From: Heterostelium album PN500
Lineage: Eukaryota; Evosea; Eumycetozoa; Acytosteliales; Acytosteliaceae
DNA length: 64,000 bases
Assembly (NCBI RefSeq): GCF_000004825.1
Contig: NW_008805064.1
Span: 1,736,001 to 1,800,000, forward strand
Direction: 5' to 3'
The notes beneath the pieces are model-generated. The model did no database searches. It was not told the origin of the DNA and was given only the letters and a program-made list of their open reading frames with translations. Shown here in pieces: positions 24,334 through 35,593 of the stretch. Numbering within the stretch: position 1 is the stretch's first letter; every line of letters begins with the position of its first letter. The position numbers and the translations under genes were made by a program.

Positions 24334-26216
24334 TTTCGATGAAATCAAAACAAATCTGGGGTGGTTGATGTCACAAATGTTAAAAAAAACAAAAAAATGA
24401 TTTTATTGTTAATATAATTACCATATGCTTCAAAATTTCTAAATATAAATCATTTCATTTTCTGCAGTATTAATAATAATAATTATGGCTTTTGGGTTTC
24501 GTACTCCGTTGCTTTCAAATTGAGATCAGATTGTTAGAAATTGATGATGTCTGTCATTGTTTTGTCTGCTTTTTCTCTAATGATATATTGAAGAGAGTGA
24601 GTTTGAGGCAGTCAGAAACAATGAATGAATTTGGGTCAATACCAATCACACTGGGCATTGCTTTGACTTTGTTAATAACTGTTCGTCCAACCCTCAGTAA
24701 AGAGATTCTCGGTATTGTCGGTGATGACAAAGGAAAGGAACTCTTTAAAGCCTAAGCCAAGCTCACTCTTCTCCAATCGATTTACTATTCCAGAGAAAAA
24801 ACAATATTTCCAAGCAACATTAATAGTAAAAAAGATGATCAGTTCAGTCACAATGAAATTATATTTCTTTGCACTCCGAGACACTCTTCCAGCTTTCTTG
24901 CGTTTGATCTACCATGCCAAAATATTGGTTCCGAAAATCAAAGAGTATTTGATCTCTGATCAAGATACCAATAATTTTGTTAATACTGCCTCCAATTATT
25001 AAATGGATAATAAAACCGATTAAACTTATGTAGATGACTTGGATTTTCAACGAGATCAAAAGTCTGATATTCTTTATCCAACTCTTTCACTCTCCACCTC
25101 AGTGACCTCGCAATACTATAATACTTTATTTTCATTGTCGGCCTTTCATATTGTTCATTAATTCAGTGAATTCATTAAATTTCTTATCTGATTATTCGAT
25201 TAAATATACAATTGCATTGATATATATTGTATTAAACAAAGGAGAATCTCAAATTGATTGTAAGCTAGGTCTAGTTGGTGGAAACATTTTTACTCTAGCT
25301 AACAAACTAACTTAAGCATATTTCCATCATCAGGTGGAGCTATAATTTTTAGTGGAATCAACAACAAGCATGTATACGGCATCAACACTTCTAAATTTCT
25401 CTCCAAGTTGAAAAAAGAAACTCAAATTGGTCAAACACCTGTTTCACATCCAAGATTTAATAACAAAGGGTTGCTAATGGATTGTTTCTCGGTTGTCAAT
25501 TGCTTTCTATTGGATTCGGAGCTATGAACTATTTAATGGATTAGAAAAAGAATTGTTTTGGATATCATGTGGTTTGAAGCTCGTAGATTTGGCCAATTCT
25601 GTCACTGATAACAGGATTTATTCAAGTTGGGAGAATCCATAAGCAAAATCTTCAACCAAAGTATTCAAGCAGATACCCTTTATTACTCAAAAGTTCACGT
25701 CTCTAACAATGATCTTATACAAATATATTATTCCACCATTTATCTTTATTTCGGCATACTTCTCACTGGTGGAATCTGTGAAAAAAAACAAATGGGGAAT
25801 GGCTATTTTATCTGGAATAGAAACTGCAGCGATGATAGGATTGTTTATTTGTTTTCTTTAATCTGCTGCAATGGCTGGTCGAATTAGTATGATCCTCCGT
25901 GGTCTCGTAATTGCTATTGGAAAGTTCAAGATGTACTAGGGTTATTTTACATTAATCGAAGATTTGGTTCAGAAAGAATAAAGGATAAACAACAACTCAT
26001 TTTATTGTTTATGTTGAAGAGAAGTATCTTTTAGATGATGAAGCATTTACTATTCTGTGATTCTATGCGTTAAGGAACGGAACCGATTCTCAAATTGGAA
26101 GAAGTGTAAAATTGACAGCTAGAACATTTTTCTCTGAGAGAAAAAAGAAAGTATTGGATGATTATGAGGCTCAAAATCCAAAATTATTAACAGAAATTAA
26201 AAATTTTAGATTTTAA
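24334..26216 (+). pseudogene. Decayed tandem copy of the 629-residue gene
   Basis: Blocks align in order with the gene at 21838-23727. Examples are the sequence around CGTCCAACCCTCAG, the GCACTCCGAGACACTCTTCC block, TCTTTCACTCTCCACCTCAG, the ACTTCTCACTGGTGGA block and the final GAAATTAAAAA end. The shared DNA begins upstream of coding, at the perfect 25-bp motif at 24334. The copy is broken in many places and cannot be read as one frame. Similarity is still easy to see at the DNA level, so the duplication is not very ancient. Confidence 0.88.
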
Positions 26217-26459
26217 ATAAAGAGTATCTTTTTATGATTATTTGTTTGATTGATTTCAGTAAAGAAGAGATGATTCTTGCAACTACTTTATTTGTAAATT
26301 CCTTTATTTTTGAGTATTATCTAATCAATTTAAGATTCATTAAATTACTGTCGTGTTGATGTGGATAGAGATTATTGAAAGCGAAAATATCAAGTATGGG
26401 AATAAATCAATATTGTATGAATAGTTTAGTTTCATTGAATTGAATGAATTGGTAGTAAT

Positions 26460-28559
26460 TTATTTTTTATTTTCAATAAATTCTTTTAATAACGTTGAAG
26501 CAGGACCAGCCAAACCTTGTTGTGAAGAAAGTGAGCCAATGATATTCTTTACGAGATTGAAATTCAAATCTACAGGTCTATTGATATTCTCTTGCTCGAG
26601 TTGTTCTTTGCTGATAAGGTCGTCACCTTTCATCTGTACCTTCTCAAATGATTGACCAACAGTTGTTTTCGACAATTCGAAATCCATTTGCTTCATATAT
26701 TTGCCGATCGATTGCTTAGAGTTGACTCCACTGCCATTTTCCTTCAGGTTTGACATATGAATATTTTCATAATCAAATTCCAGTGGAGAATCTTGTTCAC
26801 TATCCGAATATCTGTCTTCATCATCACTATCTTCAGCTTCTTCATTATCGTAATCGTCGTCATCTTCTCCAAAATCATAATCTGCAATATTTTTATATAA
26901 ATCATCATCTTCATCTTCAAATCCGTCACCACCTAGATCCATTCCATGATCTTCATTTCCAATTCCAGCAACACCTTTTAGAATCGATAGGAATTTCTCT
27001 GGATCGAAACCACCATTATTTTTGTTACCACTACTACCACTACCTAATCCACTTGAAAAATCTATTCCTTCAAATGAGGAGGTTGTATTCAACATCTTTT
27101 GGAAGGATTTGGTTATGTTATTGATATCCATGTTCGCACTGTCTTTATCTTTATTCTCCAACTCTGACAACAAATCTTCATATCTCGTAGGAATCTTATC
27201 CATCCACTTATCACTGGTTTCTTTCATTCCATTGGAACTTTGCTGAATGAAATTCATCATTGATTCTCTTGATAGATTAGGATCACCCAGACACTGGTCT
27301 ATTAAAATCGCTATCTTACTACGCATATTTTGTCCGCTGATATCATTATCATTCCTTCTCTGTTTCTCCTGCCAATCCTTCTTTGCTTTCTCTAATTTCT
27401 CTTTATACAATTTCGATCCTTTGATTTCCTCACCAAAGTAATTGCTTCTCTTCAAATGATTAAGATGATTTTGCCATGCCAGGGTTGTAGTATGGTCTGT
27501 TTTGCGGCTGTAGAGTATCTCCATTGCACAGTGCAACTTCACACCGAGTGCCGCCATTGAGTAGTTGGGTGCAGACGGCTTTGGCAACGCTTTGAATTGT
27601 CGTGGTTGGTTAAATCTCTGTTGTTTTATCTGTGCATACAAACACCTGGTGAATCGAATCTTACAATCCACATGACTGTCGGCATCGTATGGGAATCGTT
27701 TCATCGCCACCAACGATGCCATATCCTCTGGATCACGGTCACAGAATACTCTAACCAAATCCGATATCACCTGAGGATAACAATATAAAAGATATGCAAC
27801 TTCACGCGGTACACTCACCGCTGAGATTTGGTGTTGATCTTTTTGGTACTTTCCATTTGCGAAACGTGATAGCCGTTGATTGATAGCGTTGGTAATGGGT
27901 GTGGAAGGCTTAGCATATTGACTGTTGTTGATGTTGTTGATGTTGTTGCTGTTGCTACTCTTCATCAATGCCAATGCACTATCGACATCTATTTTGTAGG
28001 GCAGTATATCCAACTCGGCTGGTGACGATGCCATCGGTAAAACAGTGATCTGTCCAGCTCTTATAAACACACGGTTATGAGTGGTTGCAGGCTTCATCCA
28101 TTTCTGAAGTACGGCAGCAGCCTCTATCAAGAGAAATTCACCATCGTTATCTCTTACCGTAAGTGACATCTCCCTATACCTCTCTGATAGCTTTACCAAT
28201 AGATAAACAATGAACCATTCATCTTCAATCGAATCATTTACTCTTGTCTTTCCATATAAATGATCTAATAAATGATGATGATTATGATTAATTAAATTAA
28301 TAAATACACACTTATTATTAAGTATAATAAAACTACTAAAGTCTATTATTAATAACTTACTCTTTTTATTTCTATCTATATTTAAAAAGAATGGATCTAA
28401 TTGCCATATGTAGTCACCAATGATTGGTTTTATGAATTGTATAAACTCATCTTTAACACTTTCAATACTCTCTGAATCGCTATCTAAATATAAATGATAT
28501 TCTATAAATTGATCTTGAAAATCATCTTTAAATTCATCAAAATCTCTTTCAATATTCAT
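26460..28559 (-). CDS. ecd: Ecdysoneless (ECD/SGT1) homologue
   Basis: A single 699-residue exon. The N-terminal part matches Ecdysoneless: DEWFIVYLLVKLSERYREMSLTVRDNDGEFLLIEAA, then KWMKPATTHNRVFIRAGQITVLP and DILPYKIDVDSALALM. AVSVPREVAYLL and HLNHLKRSNYFGEEIKGSKLY continue the family pattern. The C-terminal 200 residues are acidic (EDEDDD, EDDDDYDNEEAEDSDDED). ECD is a conserved cytoplasmic and nuclear protein linked to pre-mRNA splicing, with PRPF8 and R2TP among its partners, and to the cell cycle. No introns are needed to complete the domain. Confidence 0.9.
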   Translation of the reverse strand: MNIERDFDEFKDDFQDQFIEYHLYLDSDSESIESVKDEFIQFIKPIIGDYIWQLDPFFLNIDRNKKSKLLIIDFSSFIILNNKCVFINLINHNHHHLLDHLYGKTRVNDSIEDEWFIVYLLVKLSERYREMSLTVRDNDGEFLLIEAAAVLQKWMKPATTHNRVFIRAGQITVLPMASSPAELDILPYKIDVDSALALMKSSNSNNINNINNSQYAKPSTPITNAINQRLSRFANGKYQKDQHQISAVSVPREVAYLLYCYPQVISDLVRVFCDRDPEDMASLVAMKRFPYDADSHVDCKIRFTRCLYAQIKQQRFNQPRQFKALPKPSAPNYSMAALGVKLHCAMEILYSRKTDHTTTLAWQNHLNHLKRSNYFGEEIKGSKLYKEKLEKAKKDWQEKQRRNDNDISGQNMRSKIAILIDQCLGDPNLSRESMMNFIQQSSNGMKETSDKWMDKIPTRYEDLLSELENKDKDSANMDINNITKSFQKMLNTTSSFEGIDFSSGLGSGSSGNKNNGGFDPEKFLSILKGVAGIGNEDHGMDLGGDGFEDEDDDLYKNIADYDFGEDDDDYDNEEAEDSDDEDRYSDSEQDSPLEFDYENIHMSNLKENGSGVNSKQSIGKYMKQMDFELSKTTVGQSFEKVQMKGDDLISKEQLEQENINRPVDLNFNLVKNIIGSLSSQQGLAGPASTLLKEFIENKK

Positions 28560-28839
28560 GTACTTATATTATTGATATATATTAGATATAAGAAACAATT
28601 TCAAATGATGTGAATGAAAACACACAGATCAGACAAAAAAAATCAAAACAATTCAAATTTAAATTTGAATAAACTTTGCGAAAAAGATACATATAAAAAA
28701 ACATATCTTAATTGTATCTTTTTCATGGTTTTTTTTTTATTGATCGAATTTGTCAAAATAAGCTTAATTTGGAAATATTAAAACAATGTAATTCTTTAAA
28801 AATACAGATATGAAAAGGCGAGATGAAAGGATGTGTTCA

Positions 28840-29168
28840 TTACCATGCATTTGGGTTGTTCATGTTGAGGAAATAACCTGGTCTAACTATACCCTCATCG
28901 ACAAAGAAAGAAGGATTGTGAATGATACGACTGTTGGTGTGGAATGGAGTGTTTGGGAATCCACCTTGTGGATTGTTGACCAAATTGAAACGAGATCCAT
29001 TAACGAATTCTTGTGCCTCTCTGCAGTGTGCAGCAAACTCCAAGTCGGTTCCGTGGTCGTATGAAGCTCCTATATTGGTAAGATAGACGCAGCAGCATCG
29101 CCATTTGGACCTTCGAGAGCTGCAATAAGCTTGTCGGCCTCTGCATCACTAATTGCGTAATTACTCAT
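28840..29168 (-). pseudogene. Small unrecognised gene with a frame interruption
   Basis: On the minus strand an ATG at 29168-29166 opens MSNYAISDAEADKLIAALEG and continues to a TAG at 29072-29070. Coding-like sequence resumes in another frame (GASYDHGTDLEFAAHCREAQ onward) and ends at 28840 after a proline-, asparagine- and phenylalanine-rich tail. The combined length is about 108 residues. Codon use is coding-like on both sides, so the change of frame between about 29098 and 29072 is a small indel (recent decay or assembly error) or an unusual 45-bp intron with donor GTCCAA. No family is recognised. The gap 28560-28839 holds nothing else. Confidence 0.5.
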
Positions 29169-29379
29169 CCCTCTCTTTAATAAATAACTTTTTTTAAAAA
29201 AACTAATAATAATCAATAAATAATAATAATCCAATTTATTTCCTAATTTATAATTGTGTGAATCTATTTCTATTTTTATTCGAGAAAAAAATGATGAAAA
29301 AAAAAAAAATGAATCTTTTTTTGATCAAAAGAAATTAACAAATATATATGAAAACAAAATTAATTTCGAATTACCCAAA

Positions 29380-31011
29380 ATGATCAATTCCCATTTTAAA
29401 CAAATATTTAATAATTTATTTTTAAATAGATTAATATTTAATAAAATAATAGAGATTAACAAACTATGTGGAAAAAAGCAGTTACAGTGGAACCAGGTTG
29501 TTCAATCACTTGAAACTATGGTTTCATATGGATATCTATCAGAAATAAAAATCTATCTTAAACTCACAAACATTCAGATCAGCCACATGTCTTTGGACCT
29601 AGCCATTGAATATGGATACTTTGAAATATTAAAGTGCTTATTGGATCACGTAGAGGAATCGGAAAAAGATGAAAAAGAAACAGCAACAACACAACATAGC
29701 AGATTAAACCTTTTGTTGGCTGCTGCCTCAGGGAAAGGAAGTATGGATATAATTCAATACTTGATAGATCGATACCCAAACACATTATGGGACTACACCG
29801 AAGCGTTGAAATATTCTCCATACTCTGATAAGTTGGAGATTTTGCAATTCTTTGCCAGCAAACTAGAAGATATGGCTGATATTCCTCAAGAGAACATTTG
29901 TTCTACATATGATAATGCTGCATTCATGGATAACATTGAAATGGTTAGATGGTTAACATTGCGCTTCCCCTTCGGTATGATTGGTGCACAAATGTTTGAG
30001 CATGCTATAGCCGGCTCTTCCATGGAGATGTTAACTTATCTTTTGGAGGAACACGCCAATCTCTTAGACCCTGAATCAACTGATTATTTGGAGAAATCAG
30101 CAGACCTTCTAGGCAATGGCTATCATTTCAATATATTCATGCTTCTTTATCCAAGGTGTAAATGTCCGGACGACATCATGGATATTGCAGCTGGTTGTGG
30201 AAATATCGAGCTTCTAACATGGCTGCATGAAAACACAACTCATCAATGCACGGTTTCGGCAATGGATAAAGCAGCGTTTTACGATCGAATCGATGCGATA
30301 AAGTGGCTACATATGAATCGTAGTGAAGGATGTAGCTCAGATGCATTTGTTTCATGTGCTGAAAATGGTAGTTTCGAATTGTTGCGATGGCTATACGAGA
30401 ATCGTACAGAGCACAAAAGAGAATATTCGATCGTCGACTACACTGTAATTATAGATATACTTGCGATGCACAATCACTTTGAAATACTAGAGTGGTTCGA
30501 AACTGTCACTGGTGTACATTGTAGCGATAATATTCTCGATAATATGATCGCGCTAGGTAATCTCGATATCGTGCGGCATCTTCATCAAACGAATGGGCCT
30601 GACAATCGATACAACTTCTCGGAAGAATCAATGTATTTGGCTGCTACCAACGATCACTTAGATTTGGTAAAGTGGCTTCATGAGAATCGTACGGAAGGAT
30701 GCACTAGTGATATTCTCAATAGCTGTTCAATCGATATGTCATTGTGGCTCTATGAAAATAGAACTGAAACAAGAAACTCTGTTATTCCATTCGATATGAA
30801 TAGATTTGACATGATATTTTCAAGTAATGACTTGGTTACAATGGAAAAGGCACTACGCTTACCAATCTCAACTCAAGATTTAAAACTTTATCAAAATGAA
30901 ACAAAACTAAAATATCCAAAATCAGTGGAATTACATTTATTATTGGAAAATGAAATACAAAAAAGAGAAAAAGAAATCATGAAACAACTACAACAACTAG
31001 CAATTAATTGA
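29380..31011 (+). CDS. Ankyrin-repeat protein, dictyostelid expanded family
   Basis: A single exon of 543 residues from the ATG at 29380; an open frame extends upstream only through A/T-rich, non-coding-like sequence. It starts with a conserved family header (FNNLFLNRLIFNKI, then WNQVVQSLETMVSYGYLSEI), followed by many degenerate ankyrin repeats. Several contain the WLHENRTEGC-type core (WLHENTTHQC, WLHMNRSEGCSS, WLYENRTEHK, WLHENRTEGCTS). The same header and core occur in the 681-residue gene at 39325. Ankyrin repeats bind proteins; the partner is unknown. Families of such proteins are large and fast-evolving in dictyostelids. Confidence 0.85.
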   Translation: MINSHFKQIFNNLFLNRLIFNKIIEINKLCGKKQLQWNQVVQSLETMVSYGYLSEIKIYLKLTNIQISHMSLDLAIEYGYFEILKCLLDHVEESEKDEKETATTQHSRLNLLLAAASGKGSMDIIQYLIDRYPNTLWDYTEALKYSPYSDKLEILQFFASKLEDMADIPQENICSTYDNAAFMDNIEMVRWLTLRFPFGMIGAQMFEHAIAGSSMEMLTYLLEEHANLLDPESTDYLEKSADLLGNGYHFNIFMLLYPRCKCPDDIMDIAAGCGNIELLTWLHENTTHQCTVSAMDKAAFYDRIDAIKWLHMNRSEGCSSDAFVSCAENGSFELLRWLYENRTEHKREYSIVDYTVIIDILAMHNHFEILEWFETVTGVHCSDNILDNMIALGNLDIVRHLHQTNGPDNRYNFSEESMYLAATNDHLDLVKWLHENRTEGCTSDILNSCSIDMSLWLYENRTETRNSVIPFDMNRFDMIFSSNDLVTMEKALRLPISTQDLKLYQNETKLKYPKSVELHLLLENEIQKREKEIMKQLQQLAIN

Positions 31012-31170
31012 TAAATAATAAATAGTTTTTATTTTGTTTTGTTTAGCGGAGAAAAATGATAAACTTGATTCGTTGATTGTGTTTATGATTGTATTATTAT
31101 AATTGGATGAGCGTATTATTATTCAGGTTGGTTTCGTAAAAAATTGTTTGTTATTCACAATAAATAAAAG

Positions 31171-32590
31171 TTATTCCAATGTTAAAATGACTTCTAGTAA
31201 TGAAATTAAACCATCGATTCCTAGTATCTCTTTGAGGAAAAGTTTGAAATTGTCTGGATCGTTTAGGAAGAGATTCTTGATTCTGTTGATAAGATCCTCT
31301 TTGTTGCCCTGTGTGATGTCTTCGATCATGATGTTGGTGAGTTCGTCGTAGAGCGGTGATATTGGTGTGTGGCCGATCTGTTCGTCGACGATGGTAGGTG
31401 GTGGGGGTGGTGGTAGTTCATTAATATACAGGTCGGATGGCGACGACGAGTAGAGTCCGCCAGCAATCGAGTTGGGAGGTGGTGGCAATGGAAGAGTCTC
31501 CACAGTTCTATCGCTCGTATATGACTCTTCGCCTTCCTCCACCTCCTGATGTAGCAATCCATCTTGATCCGCAAAAATAAACTCTCTATTCTCAATCATC
31601 GCTGTAATCATATTGCATTGTCCTTGAATTTGTGTCAGTGAATCCGGTTGTGGATTATTGGAAATAGATCTAATTATATTTGGTCCAAAACAAACCTATG
31701 GAAAAGTAAAGTAGACAAAAAATTAGTCAGTCAATTTTTTTTTTGTGTGTGTGTAATTATCATCATGCATGATGATAAGCTAGCTCTACATACACCTAAA
31801 GCAATTGGATTCATTTTATTTACGGCTGAATTACTGGTTACCTGTTCCAAATATTCAATTAGATAGTGTAGAATCTTTACATTCTCATTTGGAAGTTTCG
31901 AAATGAAATCTCTTATCGTTTCAATCTTGTTGGGTGTCGAATTGTTTGGGAATAGTTCGATCGGTATCAATGGGAACCGCGATTCTCTGAGATATAACTT
32001 TAGCAGACCTGCCAAATCGTGTGCTGTATGTTCAATCGCAAGATTCAAATCCTGAGTGTTCAACGACAGCCACAAAGATCTAATTGTTTCTGAATTTCCA
32101 TTTACCCTAAAAATACCTTCATGGTCCAAAACTATCAAAATTAATTTTAATTTGAATTAGTTAAGTTTGTCACAAGACATGATCATTCATATATATTCCA
32201 ATTTTGTATTGTATGTTTACCATTTGCTTTTTTCAATGCAACTATAATCTTGAATATATTATAAAATGAAAGATTTCCCGATCCATAGGGTGCGTTTAAT
32301 ATGTGACGTTCGTAGAGTGAATCACGTGATGGTCGGTGTGTGAAGAACTTTCTGAGTTTGTTGGAGATGATCGTTGACTTTGCGCTTGACTTTGGATCAC
32401 GTGATGATGTTGTTGATTGCTGTTGTAGCTGTGCACCTACAGTTATTATCTTGGGTGGTGATGTAGTCAACATTGGTGGTGGTGACAATGGTGGTGGTGG
32501 TGTCTGATTGCTATATGCTGAACCAGCGCCACCAACATGATGAAATCCCGATGGATTACCTATTTCAACATTCAAATTCTTTCTAGACAT
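31171..32590 (-). CDS. RhoGAP-domain protein
   Basis: Exons 32590-32221, 32131-31794 and 31695-31171, about 410 residues. The RhoGAP domain covers about 85-275. The arginine finger is in EGIFRVNG (Arg near 132), followed by [20 protein letters not shown], and, after the second intron, VCFGPNIIR. The N-terminus is proline-rich ([10 protein letters not shown]) with Ser/Gln stretches, and the C-terminus has a second proline cluster (LPPPPNS, LPPPPPP). The domain speeds GTP hydrolysis on Rho/Rac GTPases, so a role in actin control is likely. Splice phases 1 and 0 restore the domain exactly. Confidence 0.88.
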
Positions 32591-33200
32591 ATTATTATTG
32601 GAAAACTAATTATCTTTGCTTTGTTACTATTATATCCTATATCTAATATTGTTTTCTTTCTATCTTATTTTTGACTGATTATGTATTGATTGATTGATTG
32701 AATGATGTTGATTAAATTTAAAAAAACCTAATTAAATGATGATTGGTTAAATATATAAATAAATAAAAATAAGAATATATATCAAAAAAAGAAAAAACTA
32801 ACTTTTATGATTGTTTGATTTTAAAAAAGATATATTTAAAAAAAAATGTAGTAGTTGTTTTATTATTGATGATTTTTTTGATTGTTTTTTTTTTAAATTT
32901 TTTGCAAAATTCAAATAATAGATATTATTGGGTGGGGTGAAAAGTTGTGGTAAAATCGTGTGTAATGTTAAGTCTAAAAAGTAAAATTGAATGAAATCAC
33001 TTTTAACTGGTTTAGAATTAGTGTTTCTGCAAATTTAAACGTTGATTTATCATGAGGTAAAGTTTGCTGTGCTCTTTGCTAGTCTAACGAAGTTATTTTA
33101 AAAAATATATATATTTTTTTTTTGACAAAATGTTGTTTTATTATTATTATACCTTGCATTATTTATCAGTTTATTAATTTATTATAATTATTAATTTATT
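32591..33200. other. Intergenic, AT-rich
   Basis: The RhoGAP promoter and the receptor gene's 3' flank lie here. There are A and T runs and no convincing gene or RNA. Confidence 0.5.
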
Positions 33201-35546
33201 TCAGTAATGTTTATTTGATAGTGGAGTTGATGGTTCAGAATTAGATTTTCTATTTCTTAGTAGTTGTTCTTTGATTGTTTGACGTACTGATGTTTTCTTT
33301 TTTGGTCTTACATTCTTTTGGTGTGTCTCATCTAAATGTCTAATATGTTCGTTGAAATCAATCATATCATCATCTCCTTCTTCACCATTATTATTATTAT
33401 TGTTATTATTATTTGTATGGTAATCATCTTCATCATCATCATCCATTTTAGAGGATGTTCTATTAGCATTGGCAACGATTGCTTCAATATCGGCAACAGT
33501 CAATTCTCTGACACTCTTTTGATTGAGTCTACTTGTTGCAGATGAATTATTACCAATTGGTGGTTTTCCACCACTTGAAGATGACTGTTGTTGTTGTTGC
33601 TGTTGTTGTTGTTTATCATTCTTCTTTTTTGATTTGTTGTTGTTGTTGTTATTGTTGTTGTTGTTGTTGTTGTTATTTGTATTATTATTATTGTTGTTGT
33701 TGGTGTTATTGATATTTTGATTAAAATCAATGTAATCGTCATCGTCTTCATCGTGAGATACACCACTTGAATCGGGATTCATATCGACGCTACTGCTGCT
33801 GCTATCTTCGGTGGTGCGACTGGCAGAGTCATCCATATACATATTGTAGAACTGTAATACCTCTTTGTTCTTCTGTATGCTATTCTCTTGCTCTTCGATG
33901 TGTTTCTTTAGCGACGAGATAATGGCACGGTTACGCCAGAGAAAGTTAAACTTTGGGAAGAAAACCAAGACGGTGGTACTCGCCACAAACAAAATGATCG
34001 CTAGCTCGATGATGAGGAACGTAGCAGTCGGGTCCGAGGTGAAACTGAATATCAGCGGTATCGAAGTGATGAGAATGATCATGTAGTTGTAGATCAAAAT
34101 ACCGATGTACGTCGCTTCGTTAAAGGTTCCAGGCACCATTCTAAACTTCCTACAGACAACGACCAAGTAACAACCAAACAACAGAATGATAGCCTGATAG
34201 ATGATATAGATAATAAAGAATATATAGAAATTCTTGGTTTGACAATAATAGATTGCATTAAACTTTGCAAAGTCATATGAATACGATGCTTTTGTTTTAT
34301 GAATAATATTACTTAATAAAACAAGGAACTAATATAATAATAATAATAACAACAACATTAATTAGTTTAGTTTAATAAAACATAAAGGTATTATACTTAC
34401 ACATGGGAATATCATTAAAAATGCAACAAACTTTAATAGATACTTATTCTCTACAATAGTTTCTCTGAGGTATTCAATATCTTCTACTAATCTCCACATA
34501 CTGAATTGTTTAACAAACACTGCATTCGTTACCAAGAAGATAGATAGTGGTAAGAATATAAGAGGTATTCTACAACTATAATGATTAATTTAGTTTTGTT
34601 GTTAGTTTATAATGTAAAGGTTGTTAGTTTGTTAAGTTGGATAGGTTTGTTACTTACACAAAATCTGTTTTATGTAAGAAGAAAGAACCAGCTGTTAGAA
34701 TACACATTATACAACCAATGGAAATGATACAGAGAAACAGAGGGTTGGAATACTTGATGACACGTTTCTTTCTAAAGATGATGGTTATCGCTAAACAAAG
34801 GAAGAGCAGTAGCAGTAGAATACATAGGATGACACCAACGATGATCTTGGGAATGATCGATATATTGATGCTTGTCAAGCAGTAGTAGACGTAGGTCTTT
34901 AGATGCACCATGCCACTGGGACACGCCGTAAAGCTAATGGGGAAGTTGAGCGGACCGAATATCGAGCCGGTCGGCACCGATACGAACGTCAGATTACAGG
35001 TGTCACCTGGATTGGCAGAGAATCGCAAGCCCGAAATATAAGCATGACCCTCGGTGTTTAGAATACCCGATGTCTGACCCTCCACGTAGATATTGCTGCA
35101 TGGCACCACAAAGAATGCAAGATCGGTACGACCAACCACCAGATTGCCAAAGTAGTCGTAGACGTCGATCGTTATGTTGAGTAGTTCAAACGGGTAGATC
35201 TGTTGTGGCATCGTTACGGTAAAGTATTCGTAGCCACTACGTATGTACTTTGAGGTGTTGTAGACGTCGGTGTTGGTCGACAGTGTATCAGAGTTGTTGT
35301 TATAGTAGATTGCACTCGTTACATTGTGATAGTAGTAAAACAAGATACCGGATTGACTTGCATAGTTATCGATGAATTGATCACCGGTTAGACTGATCGA
35401 TTTTCCACTCGGACCCATAATATTCGATGCCGTCAAGAAAATGATAGGTCCCCAAGGCGATGAGTTATTCCTATACTCTGAGAGACAAGATTGAATCGAT
35501 CCTGTTTGATCTACTTCAAAACAACATCCTCTCTAAATAAATAAAT

Positions 35547-35593
<47 letters not shown>

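Noticed and set aside
29254-29379. Upstream extension of the ankyrin gene frame
   Set aside because: Lacks an ATG in frame before 29380 with coding-like sequence; composition is spacer-like.
33523-33720. Plus-strand Leu/Cys-rich frame with membrane-like look
   Set aside because: It is the antisense of the receptor's Asn/Gln-rich tail.
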